Origin: Desulfuromonadales bacterium
GTDB taxonomy: Bacteria; Desulfobacterota; Desulfuromonadia; Desulfuromonadales; JACZKF01
Direction of reading: 5' to 3'
Assembly (NCBI GenBank): GCA_029289095.1
Contig: JARFUG010000019.1
Span: forward strand, 1-50,961
Length of the DNA: 50,961 nt
Positions within the stretch are counted from its first letter, which is position 1. Every line of letters begins with the position of its first letter. The notes beneath the pieces are model-generated. The model ran no database searches, was not told the DNA's origin, and was given only the letters and a program-made list of their open reading frames with translations. The position numbers and the translations under genes are program-made. Below are positions 50,177 through 50,961 of the stretch, piece by piece.

Positions 50177-50839
50177 TTGGCCGATCGATCGAAAAAAGAA
50201 ACGTTTGGCACAAACCCCTTCAAGTCTTTGAAGGGGTTTTGCGCATCGGCCCCGAAAAAGCCGCTGGAACCGGCTTCACAAAAACCGCAGCCGCCGGAGG
50301 AGGACGATGCGACGGTGTTTGCCCGGGAGATGAACCGTCTTGGCCTCGAAGCGCCGGAACCGCGGAGTGAACCTGTGGAGGATTCGCACGGGGAGAAGGC
50401 GCCGGAAAGCCGCAAGAGCGCCTCTGCGCCCAGCGACCGCGAACTTTTTCTGGATGCCCTCGGCGCCATGGAGACAACCTTCGCCGATGAATTCCCCGCC
50501 GAAGAGGATGTGCGCGCGGAGCCGAGGCGCATGCGACAACTGCGGCGGGGGAAGCTTGCTCCCGAAGCGCACATCGATCTCCATGGGCTCTCTCGCGTCG
50601 AGGCGCGCCAAAAGGTCCGCTATTTCCTGGAAAATGCGATTCACCATGGCCTTCGCACCGTTCTGCTGGTGACGGGGCGGGGGAAGAGTTCCGGAAACGA
50701 GCCGGTGGTGCGAGCCGAAATCGAACTCTTTCTCAATACCGAGGGGAAGCCACTGGTGAGCGAGTGGGGGCGAGCGCCCAAGGCGTTCGGCGGAGATGGC
50801 GCGCTCGTCGTTTTTCTTAAGGCGGGAAATAAAACCTGA
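50177..50839 (+). CDS. Smr-domain protein, TTG start
   Basis: A 220-residue protein. The C-terminal half (about 130-215) is an Smr domain, the nuclease domain found at the end of MutS2: IDLHGLSRVEA and LLVTGRGKSS carry the catalytic-type motifs. The N-terminal half has the typical NPFKSLKG start and a charged, disordered middle. The TTG at 50177 follows the TPR stop by two bases, with AGGCG seven bases upstream. A terminator-like hairpin (50213-50240) sits within its first 22 codons. Probably a nuclease or nicking enzyme acting on DNA or RNA. Confidence 0.85.
   Translation: MADRSKKETFGTNPFKSLKGFCASAPKKPLEPASQKPQPPEEDDATVFAREMNRLGLEAPEPRSEPVEDSHGEKAPESRKSASAPSDRELFLDALGAMETTFADEFPAEEDVRAEPRRMRQLRRGKLAPEAHIDLHGLSRVEARQKVRYFLENAIHHGLRTVLLVTGRGKSSGNEPVVRAEIELFLNTEGKPLVSEWGRAPKAFGGDGALVVFLKAGNKT
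50213..50240 (+). terminator. Terminator-like hairpin inside the Smr gene start
   Basis: AACCCCTTCAA and TTGAAGGGGTT form a perfect 11-base stem with a 4-base loop, followed by TT. It lies over the codons for NPFKSLKG. It could attenuate Smr expression or be chance codon use. Confidence 0.45.
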
Positions 50840-50897
50840 ATTCGTGAGATTGGTTTATCAATGCAGATTCAAGGCCATTTTTTGCAGATATCGACAG

Positions 50898-50961
50898 GTG
50901 AGGAGTGAGGCGTTACGCTTTTCTCCTCACTCCTCACTCCTCACTCCTCACTCCTCACTCC
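50898..50961. repeat. CCTCACT heptamer array with inverted flank
   Basis: Five perfect CCTCACT units (50925-50959) run into the window edge. GTGAGGAGTGAGG (50898-50910) is the reverse complement of about two units and faces them across a 14-base loop containing GCGTTACGC. The array may continue beyond the window. Confidence 0.85.

Overview
The window is GC-rich bacterial chromosome, most likely from an anaerobic Desulfuromonadales-type organism (the Geobacter/Desulfuromonas relatives of the old Deltaproteobacteria). I infer this from an RpoS-type sigma factor, a PocR-domain hybrid kinase, a Ros/MucR regulator, a DsbC-like protein carrying a haem-binding motif, a TsdA-type dihaem cytochrome and an O2-independent ergothioneine pathway. 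Genes are dense and I see no rRNA, tRNA, insertion sequence, phage or CRISPR array. No single species is claimed.

Layout. 1-2773 (minus strand) is a probable copper-handling block: a sigma54-type response regulator, a Met/His-rich exported protein and the start of a CopA-like P-type ATPase that runs off the left edge. 2774-3240 is a regulatory intergenic region with a sigma54-like promoter and an NtrC-like palindrome. 3241-12638 is signalling: an exported methyltransferase, RpoS, a PocR hybrid histidine kinase, a MucR-like regulator with a TTG start, a GAF/PAS kinase and a small exported protein. 12708-13169 is a SlyD-like isomerase with an inserted cysteine cluster.

13303-17793 is the most striking metabolic locus: an EgtD-like histidine methyltransferase followed by one polypeptide joining a molybdopterin oxidoreductase module to a NifS-type cysteine desulfurase. 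This is the architecture of the metallopterin-dependent ergothioneine synthase described from Caldithrix abyssi, so the pair should make ergothioneine without oxygen. 17896-19795 holds an exported acidic protein and a double ferritin-like protein. 19922-27360 is a secreted-effector-like locus: two large paralogous lipoproteins with a MACPF/perforin-like core, one ending in a C-type lectin domain, preceded by a BTAD (SARP-like) regulator and by an 11-bp-spaced direct repeat of the kind SARP regulators bind. This is the best candidate for an undescribed system.

27700-31056 is a four-gene unit (PfpI-like, TsdA-like dihaem cytochrome, SRPBCC protein, zinc dehydrogenase lacking a zinc ligand) behind a good promoter. 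31247-33312 holds MltB, a small unknown protein and a PEBP protein. 33393-39504 is a five-gene operon (AsnB-like amidotransferase, NAD-synthase-like ligase, acyl carrier protein, acyl-AMP ligase, lipoprotein hydrolase) that looks like an orphan set of exosortase-cluster accessory genes or a small-molecule pathway; an isoaspartyl peptidase diverges from it. 40689-50839 is mostly housekeeping: ABC exporter, FolA, MntP, DsbC-like, FabI, HflX, MltD, a TPR membrane protein and an Smr-domain protein.

Several intergenic gaps hold short arrays of 7-base tandem repeats (CGGAAGA, CCTCACT, CAGGAGC, AACCTTN and relatives), often in inverted pairs that would fold into long hairpins. A second small family of GCCGC-TTC-GCGGC palindromes sits at 28893 and 40514-40570.
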